In this document: positions 26,814 to 35,555 of the stretch, piece by piece | Layout of the letters: every line of letters starts with the position of its first letter | Numbering within the stretch: position 1 is the stretch's first letter | DNA from: Linnemannia hyalina | Taxonomy: Eukaryota > Mortierellomycota > Mortierellomycetes > Mortierellales > Mortierellaceae | DNA length: 64,000 nt | Direction of reading: 5' to 3' | Assembly (NCBI GenBank): GCA_019671135.1 | Contig: JAHRHY010000024.1 | Span: forward strand, 558,001 to 622,000 | Notes under the pieces: model-generated | The model's input: only the letters and a program-made list of their open reading frames with translations | What the model was told of the DNA's origin: nothing | Database searches by the model: none | Made by a program: the position numbers and the translations under genes

Positions 26814-26848
26814 GCTCTACCATTTGAGCTAGATCCCCATAAGTGCAA
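26204..26848 (-). CDS. LINE ORF1-like frame, 5' end fused to tRNA-derived sequence
   Basis: An open frame of about 214 codons ends 86 bases before ORF2. It is rich in Gln, Pro, Ala and Ser with a Ser run encoded by CTG/GCC-type triplets (26419-26460), and ends in an acidic Asp/Glu patch. No zinc knuckle or RRM is recognisable. Its first codon in this frame is TTG, and residues GSSSNGRA are encoded by the tRNA-Ala fragment at 26814-26838. The native ORF1 start is therefore probably missing and the element 5'-truncated. The assignment to ORF1 rests on position. Confidence 0.5.
   Translation of the reverse strand: MHLWGSSSNGRARKKKTKTAGQATTPAPQAAGLNGSKVPVTNASVPQQRPPVQAEGLNGTKPALSFNPVPHQQVAPASNREQQAAPMQVVDPSTPQAQTQGWFGVASTHAEAFVFNAQGTSGPPATSSDGSSSSSSGSSSSTPASPHQKASVPPSGVECDAHDTTNKQQHNHLQTDDDEDDDMGDSLDRLWTAAEREEAQRELEQNGGGGDMDQ
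26814..26838 (-). pseudogene. tRNA-Ala fragment, positions 1-25
   Basis: Twenty-five bases are identical to the first 25 bases of the two intact tRNA-Ala(AGC) genes, including box A. The match starts exactly at tRNA position 1 and stops at the LINE ORF1-like frame. Either the tRNA gene was the insertion target (duplicated or broken), or the fragment was captured during retrotransposition. Confidence 0.85.
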
Positions 26849-26982
26849 AGCTCTAAAGGGCTTTCACGATTGGATCGGCGGATTTCGCCGATCGGATGAG
26901 CAACTCGAATCCTGGAATGTATTTGTGCCTGGGGCCCCTGGGTGCTGGTTGAACGCGGTGAAAGAAAAAAAAAAAAAAAAAA
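26839..26982 (+). other. hairpin-rich, possibly SINE-like segment with poly(A)
   Basis: This holds an 18-base partial palindrome (26848-26864 region), a perfect 8-bp hairpin GATCGGCG/CGCCGATC at 26873-26893 with a five-base loop, and the string AACTCGAATCC (26902-26912), two mismatches from a Pol III B box. An A-rich run ends it (26965-26982). A box A-like string AAGCTCTAAAGGG lies 40 bases before the B-like box. It may be a tRNA-derived SINE or just the upstream flank of the broken tRNA. Confidence 0.3.
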
Positions 26983-27010
26983 CACATTTAATGGTATATC
27001 TGTTATTTAA

Positions 27011-27992
27011 CAGGCTCGCAAGCCCAACCTGTACCCAACATGCGTGTGCCGACGATGCGAGCTCGAGAAGGAGGATAACGATCACGTCTGGAAATGCCCT
27101 TCGGCAGCTGAGACCACCACTGAGATCTGGAAGGAGGCCATGGGCAAGATTAGCGAGTGGGGTGTGCAGGCGACAAACAGCTACAACGCAGCCAGGAAGC
27201 GGGAATACAAACGTGCGGTGGACAGAGGTCGTCAGGTACCAAGGCCAGTACCCATACACTGGTGGCCCCCTTCGGATGCGGATTATGTACGAGGATTTTC
27301 CTCCATCGGTGGAGCTCGAGCCGTGCACAGCGGTAGTCCAGCTCTCGATCGAGACGAGAAACCGATGTGGAATGTGTCGGATCTCCTCCGCGGCATCACC
27401 CCCTTGAGCATGTTGACTGAATGGTCCGCGGTCTTCCGGACCCCAATGTCCATCGCCAAGACAGTCCTTCACAAGTTTGTTGGCTATCTGGAGGCGCAGG
27501 CCTCGGAGCTGATCTGGAAACCTCGGTGCTCCGCGACGATCGCATGGGAACAGACCCAGGGTATCTTTGCCAAGAACAAGACATCCAAGTACACAGGCCC
27601 CCGAGGTGACTGGAGTCAAGGATACGGTTACATCACGCACGATGGTTTTTGTCCGTGTGGCGCTTCGCTAGCCACACATGATGAAGGAAGGTGCCCTGGA
27701 GCGACCAAGGACACACGCGCTGCTGACGAGCGGTTGTCGGAGAGTTTGTTAGGAAGGAGGAGGTTGTCAATGATGGAGAGGATGGGAAGAATCCCCTTCA
27801 TTCGTATCTAGTTTTATTTTCTTCCGTTTAAGCTGTGAAGAGCAGCGACAATTGTTGCGCAGAGCCAGGTTCTGGACCGGACTGCGACTGGTGGATGGTG
27901 CACTGAAGAGTTTGGTCTGTAGTCCCCTTTTACTTCCAAATAACTTCTCTATGCTGTTTGTTAGAGAAATAAAATTGTGTACGAAAAAAAAA
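27011..27992 (+). mobile_element. 5'-truncated fragment of RNase H-type LINE (copy A)
   Basis: From CAGGCTCGCAAG onward this matches the element at 34556-35528 almost base for base. It ends with TGTGTACG followed by nine A, the poly(A) tail. It keeps a 255-codon frame (27044-27811) coding the zinc-binding end of ORF2: CRRCELEKEDNDHVWKC, WKEAMGKI, PVPIHWWPP, GFCPCGASLATH. Only a handful of substitutions separate it from the other copy, so both are recent. No clear target-site duplication. Confidence 0.9.
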
Positions 27993-28423
27993 TGGAATGT
28001 GTGTTAATTTGTAACCTCTGTGCAAGTTTTTCCCCCATGTGGCTCTGGTTATTGTAATTCGCTCCATACGCATGCACTTCAACAAAAAAAAAACGTACTC
28101 TTCTCTTTAAGAAATAACAATCTCTTCTCATCTTTCTTTTTTTCTTAACCGTAATATGGAGTTGTACGTGTTGCAATGTATCCAGGCGGATAAGGCCCGT
28201 TATGAAGATATGGCATCGAGGTTGCACGTTGACTTTCTTCTGAGAGAGACTAGAAAGGTTGCCCGTGGGCGATACCACGGGTGTGGAGTAGTGAGGTGAT
28301 ATAAAAGTGGTGGTGGTTGAATATTACAATGTTTATTAGTTCCCCTCCCTGAGTCTTTTTTTCTCCCTTTTTACTTGGATACCTTGAAACAAGGCTTTGT
28401 GTTTCTGATACAATGTGCAGCGG
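27993..28423. other. no gene seen
   Basis: A/T-rich flank of LINE copy A. Short frames only, with no features beyond A and T runs. Confidence 0.5.
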
Positions 28424-28734
28424 CTAGCCATTCTCCCCGCCCTTATCCACTGATTGTGTCGTAACAGTTGTTTCCAACTCAACTGTTGTATGACTTGCCG
28501 TCTGTAAAACCTGATCGACTTCAACAAATGCGGCGAATATATCCTCGTCTGATACGGTGGCAAAGATGGCTTCGTAATAGTCCCCATTAGAAGGCTCGTT
28601 CATATGAAATGTGCCGATCCTTGGAATTGTCGTTTGTTTGCCCTTGTCGCAAAGAGCTTTGATCCTTGACATTCCTTGAAAGAAGGGGCAGGCACGACTT
28701 GTTAGCCTTTGGTGATTGCCTCCACGACACGTGG
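28424..28734 (-). pseudogene. last exon of an unrecognised zinc-knuckle-like protein
   Basis: After a plausible acceptor (TTTGTAG on the minus strand, ending near 28735) the frame reads C-x2-C-x4-H-x7-C (from CTTCRGGNHQRLTSRACPFF). It continues with about 85 residues including FHMNEPSNGDYYEAIFATVSDEDIFAAFVEVDQ and stops at 28424. A CxxC..H..C knuckle followed by CP is frequent in proteins of fungal DNA transposons and in lineage-specific families. I cannot find an upstream exon, so it may be a relic or the 3' end of a gene with a distant 5' part. Confidence 0.4.
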
Positions 28735-28739
28735 TGCAT

Positions 28740-30088
28740 CTACAAATGGAGGGAAGGGCGGGATAGCAAGGAGTGATGGAAGTAAGTTAGGTAGCGGAAG
28801 TACGCTTGATGGAAGGAGAGGAAGAGGGAGTCAAAAAAAAAAACACAAAAGAGAGTAAAAGCGCGAACGATATTACTTTATACTGGCGCTTCGCACAAGA
28901 TAGCCTTGGTGGTGGTGCTCCAGCGCTCGCTCCCTTTTGCCACACGCGGCGCCAGGAATCACACAGCTCGAGCTTTACTGGCGGGCGCTTTGCGCTGGTC
29001 CCTCTGGTTCGGGCTCCGCCTTCACGTGATATACAGACCAAGTTTTTTTTTAATAAGTAAAAAAAAAAAGGAACAAAGAAGGAATGGTGATTGTGACGAA
29101 GTGTGAATGACACAAATGACCTTAGAATTGTTCGAAGCGTGGCTAGCAGCGGACGAGCACGGTTCGAGTGCCTCATCCTAAGCACTCCCCACCGATCCCA
29201 CCCATTGTGCATGATTTTTCGGGATCTATCTCAATCGACTTGGCCGAGCCCTGAGATCCAGCAGAAAGAAACCTGTAGGCCTATCCCATCTTTCATCACC
29301 GACTCTGCATGCACACAACTCATCAACAATGTACATACCTTATTAATATTGGTCTTAGTCTCGTAGATAATTGGTGATAAGAGAGAGAGGGGGTAGAGAA
29401 GCCGAGGGATGGGACGAAGAGAGAGTTTTGCAAGCTTGGTGTTGAGGTTGTCGAAGTCGTCGAGGAGTGAAATTCCACTCAACTGCATTCAGGAACCACT
29501 TGCTGCTAATCATTGCCCATTCTTTTTCCTCTCTAATCTAACTCTCCTTGAGATCGTTCCTAAGGGATGAAGATATTCTGACATTACAAAAAGATATTCT
29601 GACAGCACGCTTTTGAAGGTATGTCAGAATATCTTTTTGTGCTGTCAGAATAGCTGCTGTGTTCTCAACTTCTCACACAGTTAACGACGTTAAGAGCTTC
29701 CCTTTGGCTTTGACAAGACCGTCGTGACCGTGTGCATGCTTTCTTTCCTCGACACGGTCGTCTCGGTGGCATCGGAGTTTTTCCCATAGTCACAATTGCC
29801 GGCTGCTTCAATCGGCAAATATCATTGTATAACTTCTCCATCGCTATTTATGTATTTTGATGTGTGTAAAAATGATGGGGAAACAGGATTGATCGTATTT
29901 AATAAACGGTACCGCTCCATGGTTGGGATGCGTCCTTAGTGTCGACGAGGCTTGTGCTGGACGCTATTTTGTTTCTTGAACATGGGATGTAATCTCTCTA
30001 AATTATTGTCAATATGCAGCTGGTCGTTCAAGGAGCTCACAAGTGTACATGAAGAACTTTGCATCAAAGCGCTGCTTGGTAGACTTGA
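28740..30088. other. intergenic, one strong repeat-hairpin
   Basis: No gene is supported. The notable content is the four-copy repeat and hairpin at 29571-29652. Confidence 0.5.
29571..29652. repeat. two direct plus two inverted copies of a 10-13-base unit
   Basis: AGATATTCTGACA occurs at 29571-29583 and 29592-29604. Its reverse complement occurs at 29622-29634, and 10 bases of it at 29643-29652. The inner pair extends to a perfect 19-bp inverted repeat (29586-29604 with 29622-29640). A second perfect 14-bp pairing, 29595-29608 with 29639-29652, competes with it. Confidence 0.85.
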
Positions 30089-31529
30089 TTACTTACGTCC
30101 ATCGAGTTGTTGTGCTGTCTGCTGTTGCTGCTGTGCTGTCTGTTGTTGCTGCTGTGTTGTCTGTTGCTGTTGCGCTGCCTGTTGCTGTTGTACTGCCTGT
30201 TGCTGTTGTACTGCCTGTTGCTGTTGTGCTACCTCTTGTTGTTGTTCTTGTTGTTGTTGTTGTAGAGCCGACTGGCAATCCGTTATTTTGCCTACAATCT
30301 GCTGAAGATTTCGCACCTGGCTTGCGAGTTCATCTAGTTGGCGTCTCTGATCAAAGATGAGCTGTTGCTGCCCAAGTATTTGATTCTGTTGAAATTGAAA
30401 TGCTGTCCAGAAAAGGTGGGGTTGTTGTGCATTTACAATCGTCATGTCCGAAGCCGTACGGTAGGCTGCATGTGCTTTGACGCTTGCCAAAAAACAGCAG
30501 AATTGTGAGTGGCGCCGGAGATATCCAGCTTCTCTTCCTCTTCCTCCTCCTCCTCCTCCTCCACTTCCTCCTTCACCACCCCCTCCACCTCCTCCACCCA
30601 CTCCTCGTCCTCACTTTGAGGTTCATTTCGCACATCATCCGGCTTCTTGTCAGAACTGACAATTGAGTAATATTCGCTGATGGTTGTAACGCCTTTCAAC
30701 TTCTGGCAATTCGTATGGTGTCTGCGTACAGATTCGCGAAAAAGCATCAAACTCCCACAATGGCACTGGAATCGCATGTTATGATCCGGGTTCCTTCTTA
30801 GGATGAGAATATGTCCTGTATCTGAAAGAGAAATCACCACAGGCGTCATCGAATGCGCTCGATGGATATGGTCCTTCTCTTCTTTGCACAGCACAGCGTC
30901 GGCGTCACCCTTCTCTGCTCTCTGCTTCTTCTCAAGTAACCCCTTGGCACATAGGAAATATGAGCATCGCCCCTCTCCCTTGACTTCGGCGCTGCCTTTG
31001 ATATTGGGGTTGTTGGCAAGTGGTATATTAGGATCAATGGCGAGTGGCACATGAAGATTGTTGCATGGCTGGTGGGAGGGATTATCGTATGAGCGATTGG
31101 GAGGATTGTCGCATGGGTGATTAGGAGGATTATCGAATGGTGTGTAATGGTGGGGCGGAATGTTGTGCGGGTGGTAAGGAGGGTTGTTGTGTTGGTGGTA
31201 AGGAGGGTTGTTCTGTTGGTGGTAGGGAGAGTTGTTCTGTTGGTGGTAGAAAGGGTTGTTCTGTTGGTGGTAGGGAGGGTTGTTGTGCTGGTAGTGGGGA
31301 TTATTGTGTAGTGGGTTACGGTAGGGTGGGGGTAAGGGCGATAAGTGGGTGATGTGTGAAGGCGAGCAAGGGAGGGGCCACCGGAGGATTGGCCCCCTGA
31401 AGACGTTCCACCAGAGGATGGGCCGCAAGAAGACGTGCCACCAGAGGATGGACCACCAAAGGATGGGCCCCCAGAAGATGGGCCATCGGCGGACGAGGGG
31501 ATAGAGGACGGGGGAGCGCCAGGCAACAT
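30089..31529 (-). CDS. unrecognised protein with Asn/Pro/Tyr/His repeats, acidic patch and Gln-rich end
   Basis: Three overlapping minus-strand frames appear to belong to one gene: 31529-30846 (from the ATG, Ser/Gly/Pro-rich), 31428-30442 and 30601-30089. The middle frame carries the most protein-like sequence: GRCSYFLCAKGLLEKKQRAEKG, VVISLSDTGHILILRRNPDHNMRF, a possible zinc site QCHCGSLMLFRESVRRHHTNC, then SEYYSIV and an all-Glu run. The last frame begins near AHAAYRTASDMTIV and ends in long Gln runs. I cannot find GT-AG introns that join the frames. Frame changes fall in or near tandem repeats, so indels, assembly error or decay are possible. The Cys/His spacing suggests a zinc-binding fold; no family recognised. 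Confidence 0.4.
30104..30267. repeat. CTG/TTG-type trinucleotide tract
   Basis: Imperfect repeats of TGTTGCTGC and related triplets code poly-Gln on the minus strand at the C-terminal end of the gene at 30089-31529. Confidence 0.8.
31159..31302. repeat. 24-base minisatellite, about six units
   Basis: Units of the form GTTGTTCTGTTGGTGGTAGG + AGG recur every 24 bases. As 24 is a multiple of 3 they code an eight-residue repeat in any frame (NNPPYHQQ in one frame, NRTTLPTT in another). Confidence 0.85.
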
Positions 31530-32194
31530 GGTATATGGGACCGATAGTGAAAGTGTGGTTTAAAAGGTGATAAGGAGGAAAATCCCATCAATTTAAATAA
31601 ACAAAAAAAAACAACAGCGTGGCAAATAACCTGTCTTTTTACTCTCCATGTCCGCCATGTGTTTTGTCATTTTGTGGAAATCTCCTTCTTGTTTCACCTG
31701 TAGGCGTCCATATCTTACTTGCTATTTTTCCTTCTGCCCTCTTTTGTTAGAAAAACCTGCATGAGTACAGTATCTACATGTCCGAAAAACGATGTTAGTC
31801 TGCCACTACTGTGATGGAGAAGTGCGTTTCTCTCTATGAGTTCTTTTATTTAACGATGACAGTCACCAGTTTTGTCCTCATCTAGGCTTTACGCTAGCGG
31901 ACAAGGAGGGAATAAAATCAACTTTCCTTCTCGTTACATTTCGCCCGATCCACCTCACCCTTCGTCCTTGATCATTCCACCTTTTTAGATCGTCGTCTGC
32001 CGCTCCTTTGTATATGAAGCTGTACCGCTCTTAGTCCATGCACCCGTAGCACAGGCGATGTATGCACCAGCTTTGCTCATGCACCTGTACCACTCCTTCC
32101 CTATGCACCAGCATCAGCCTTTTGTAAGCATCTACCCTGTGAACCTGCACCAGTTCCAGTCGCACCTGTACCATGCGCCTTGTAAAATATTAAC

Positions 32195-32307
32195 CAGGCG
32201 TAAACTGGAGAATAACGAAACAAAGAGAGGGATCTGTTTATTCAGGGACGAAGAGTACATAAGCACTCTTCATCCCCTATGTTATAAGTGGTTATAACTC
32301 ACGCCTG
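32195..32307. ncRNA. candidate structured element: closing stem with two internal hairpins
   Basis: A 7-bp closing stem CAGGCGT/ACGCCTG (32195-32201 with 32301-32307) encloses two hairpins. The first is a 12-bp hairpin with one mismatch (32245-32256 with 32265-32276, loop ACATAAGC). The second is a perfect 7-bp hairpin GTTATAA-GTGG-TTATAAC (32281-32298). Either a folded RNA or a MITE-like insertion would look like this; strand is unknown and there is no evidence of transcription. Confidence 0.3.
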
Positions 32308-32940
32308 AACCTTTCCATGTCGACTGTGCCACGGATATGTGTCGCTGGCGATACATGCATCTTGACCGCTGTTTTGTCCCTATTCGCCATCTCACCATCT
32401 TCTTTAGACTACTTCTGTAATATTGTAGCTCCACCTTTTCGATCTACATTTCTTCTTCTCTCCTCAACGTGCCCTCACATACAGAGCAGCGACTATCACA
32501 GCATGCATAATGCGAAAACAAAGCATTTTATTTCAAATTGGAACGAAACAGTGACAAAAGTATCCTTCCTACTGCAAATTTGAAATGCGCTGCGCGAGTT
32601 GGCAAAGCATCCATGATAAACGATATCTTTTCTATCCTCTTCCACGTGTCCCTGGTACTTTGCCTCTCCTATCTCTTTCTTGTTCCCTTTCATTACTCAT
32701 TCCCTTAGACACAATCCCTTACTTTGCTGCTATTACAATACGCGACTCTTCTCCTCTGAACAATTAACATCATTAGTTCTTGCACCTCTTTACTTCATTC
32801 ACAATTTTTCTTTTCTTGCCTTGTCGCTATTACAGGTACCAGCATTTTGTAAATCGCTGCTTTGATAATGTCTGAAAAAATATAAAAATCAAAGTCCATT
32901 CTTTTAGCACACTCTTGGGAGTGGCTTACCCTGTATTCAA

Positions 32941-32975
32941 GATACCGCAATGGAACTCGCGTTCCTGGCGGTATC
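32941..32975. repeat. 35-base compound hairpin
   Basis: An 8-bp outer stem GATACCGC/GCGGTATC encloses a 5-bp inner stem GGAAC/GTTCC with loop TCGC. Another small stem, CACTC-TTGG-GAGTG, lies just upstream near 32909-32922. Confidence 0.75.
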
Positions 32976-33328
32976 ATATGCCTTTCCTAAGTGTACCTTT
33001 CGTCAAATTGACCCGTTTCAAAAAAAGCTAACAGTGACGGTAGTAAGAAGTTACACACGTTCTTATTACAGTCAGTGCTTAAACAACGTTTAGCTTTCAC
33101 TTTATTACAGTCGAGAAGCTCTTTTTAAAAAAAACGCCATAAGAATATTACATGTTCAGAATAGCTTTTCAGGAAAACATTGTTCAGGCATCCAATGAAA
33201 AAGATATGGTTTAACTTGACCGTTTAAGTCAGACTATCTCTTTCCTTCCCTAAGTGCATTCCCAAGAACGCGAAGCAAAACGAACCTCGCCCCTGTGGAA
33301 CCAGGCGACGGCAAAAGAAGAAGAGTAT

Positions 33329-33401
33329 TGGAGAACCTGGGCATCGATCCCAGTGCCTCTCGCATGCTAAGCGAGCGCTCTACCATTTGAGCTAGATCCC
33401 C
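33329..33401 (-). tRNA. tRNA-Ala (AGC), second copy
   Basis: Identical over all 73 bases to the gene at 21462-21534. The 3' trailer (CCAATACTCTTCTT on the minus strand) is shared too, followed by TTTT. The 5' flanks differ after two bases, so duplication involved the gene with its trailer, or the trailer is conserved. An 18-bp perfect palindrome AATCAAGAATTCTTGATT lies six bases upstream (33407-33424). Confidence 0.93.
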
Positions 33402-33520
33402 GATCGAATCAAGAATTCTTGATTGGACAATTTTTGATGAAATTGTTTTTTCGCTGTATAATTTGTATCATTAATACAAATTTGCCACCAATTTTCAGGC
33501 ACCGCGCTTGACCAAAAAAA

Positions 33521-35356
33521 ATGGCGAAAAAAAACGTGGACAAAAAAAAAAAAAAAAAAAAAAAACGGACCCCAATGTCCATCGCCAAGACAGTCCAGAT
33601 CCTATCCAGCCTCAAGGAAACGAAACCACGATACAAACCAGCCTTTGACACAGATGCTAGCTTTCCTTTGCAAGAACGCCATCAAGTCCAACCACCGCCT
33701 GTACCAGGACCCCCGACCACACAGATCGGCCCCCTTTGCCTGTCTCCAGTAGAGGCGGCGTCCATGCGCGTAGTTCAGGACACACACGTCGACAACTCCA
33801 CCCCTCGCGTCCTGTACTCGGACGGATCTCTTCTGAACTCGGGAACGCTAGAAGTATCCCAGGCCTTTGGAGTGGTGGATCTCACTCAGGACAACCCTCT
33901 GACAGTACAAGGACGAACGGACGGTCACGCATCCTCGGCTAAAGCCGAGCTCATGGGCTTATTAGCCGCAGTCTTGTCAGCGCCACCGGAACAGGACATT
34001 GTGGTCAAGCTGGACAATCAGTACGTGGTGGAACAGTATAGTCGCCTGGTGAAGAATCGTCGGGACACCTTACCGAGGAAGCGATTCAGGAGTACATATG
34101 CGGGTATCTGGGCGGTGCTTTGTCAGGTTGTGGAATCTCGGCCAGGCGGGGTTGAGGTGGTGTGGATCAAAGGTCACAGCAACATCCACGGAAACGAACT
34201 TGCGGATCAGGCGGCGAAGGTGGCAGCACAGAGTGGTTCAGTGCCCTGGATGGTGGATCTCACTCAACAGACGGATATCACGACCTTTGCACATTGTTAC
34301 GGCGGGATTGTTGAAATCGATCTACGTCAGCTCCTCAAACAACAATCGACAATCCGTCACCATCAGGCCTGGACGTCACAGAGGCGGGTCAAGAGGGCGA
34401 TCCCTGACATCGATGACGTGGAATGGAACTCGACCTTGGCTTATGTCCATGACAGGCACGCAGTCTTCACCTTTTACAGCAACAGCAAGGACTCTCACCA
34501 ACGCACACATCATATCAAAAAGCTGCATGGAATGCTGCCCACTCTGAACTCCATGCAGGCTCGCAAGCCCAACCTGTACCCAACATGCGTGTGCCGACGA
34601 TGCGAGCTCGAGAAGGAGGATAACGATCACGTCTGGAAATGCCCTTCGGCAGCTGAGACCACCACTGAGATCTGGAAGGAGGCCATGGGCAAGATTAACG
34701 AGTGGGGTGTGCAGGCGACAAACAGCTACAACGCAGCCAGGAAGCGAGAATACAAACGCGCGGTGGACAGAGGTCGTCAGGTACCGAGGCCAGTACCCAT
34801 ACACTGGTGGCCCCCTTCGGATGCGGATCATGTGCGAGGATTTTCCTCCATCGGTGGAGCTCGAGCCGTGCACAGCGGTAGTCCAGCTCTCGATCGAGAC
34901 GAGAAACCGATGTGGAATGTGTCGGATCTCCTCCGCGGCATCACCCCCTTGAGCATGTTGACTGAATGGTCCGCGGTCTTCCGGACCCCAATGTCCATCG
35001 CCAAGACAGTCCTTCACAAGTTTGTTGGCTACCTGGAGGCGCAGGCCTCGGAGCTGATCTGGAAACCTCGGTGCTCCGCGACAATCGCATGGGAACAAAG
35101 CCAGGGCATCTCTGCCAAGGATAAGACATCCAAATATACAGGCCCCCGAGGTGATTGGAGTCAAGGATACGGTTACATCACGCACGATGGTTTCTGTCCG
35201 TGTGGCGCTTCGCTAGCCACACATTGTGAAGGAAGGTGCCCTGGGGCGACCAAGGACCCACGCGCTGCTGACGAGCGGTTGTCGGAGAGTTTGTTAGGAA
35301 GGAGGAGGTTGTCAATGATGGAGAGGATGGGAAGAATCCCCTTCATTCGTATCTAG
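33521..35356 (+). pseudogene. LINE ORF2 C-terminal part: RNase H plus zinc-binding domain (chimeric frame)
   Basis: A 611-codon open frame. The first 20 or so codons come from A-rich flank (poly-Lys) and the outer LINE copy (RTPMSIAKTVQ); the rest is inner copy B. RNase H motifs are visible: YSDGSLL (catalytic Asp), AKAELMGLLAA (Glu), VVKLDNQYVV (Asp) and VWIKGHSNIHGNELADQAA (His and final Asp). A zinc-binding region follows: CVCRRCELEKEDNDHVWKC, then HDGFCPCGASLATHCEGRCPG. The endonuclease and reverse transcriptase are lost, so it cannot move alone. The intact frame reflects youth rather than demonstrated function. Confidence 0.88.
33584..33596 (+). repeat. target-site duplication, left copy
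   Basis: GCCAAGACAGTCC, identical to 35543-35555, flanks LINE copy B. Confidence 0.9.
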
Positions 35357-35542
35357 TTTTATTTTCTTCCGTTTAAGCTGTGAAGAGCAGCGACAATTGT
35401 TGCGCAGAGCCAGGTTCTGGACCGGACTGCGACTGGCGGATGGTGCACTGAAGAGTTTGGTCTGTAGTCCCCTTTTACTTCCAAATAACTTCTCTATGCT
35501 GTTTGTTAGAGAAATAAAATTGTGTACGAAAAAAAAAAAAAA
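33597..35542 (+). mobile_element. inner LINE insertion (copy B), 5'-truncated, with poly(A)
   Basis: Inserted into copy C. It starts AGATCCTATCCAGCC and ends TGTGTACG plus 14 A. It is flanked by a perfect 13-base duplication GCCAAGACAGTCC (33584-33596 and 35543-35555). It holds the RNase H and zinc-binding end of ORF2. Confidence 0.92.
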
Positions 35543-35555
35543 GCCAAGACAGTCC
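35543..35555 (+). repeat. target-site duplication, right copy
   Basis: GCCAAGACAGTCC directly follows the 14-A tail of copy B and resumes the interrupted copy C. Confidence 0.9.

Larger units (their letters stand above)
31530..33328. other. intergenic with structured elements
   Basis: No gene is supported. The stretch holds a degenerate short repeat around CATGCACCTGTACCA (32035-32180), the folded element at 32195-32307 and the hairpin at 32941-32975. Confidence 0.5.

Noticed and set aside
26864..27640. Long minus-strand frame over LINE copy A, and its twin at 34376-35185.
   Set aside because: The same antisense frame occurs in both copies because they share the LINE sequence; the RNase H and zinc-binding ORF is on the plus strand.
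27011..27992. Target-site duplication for LINE copy A.
   Set aside because: GTTATTTAAC before and GTTAATTTGTAAC after the element look similar but are not a clean match; no duplication is claimed.
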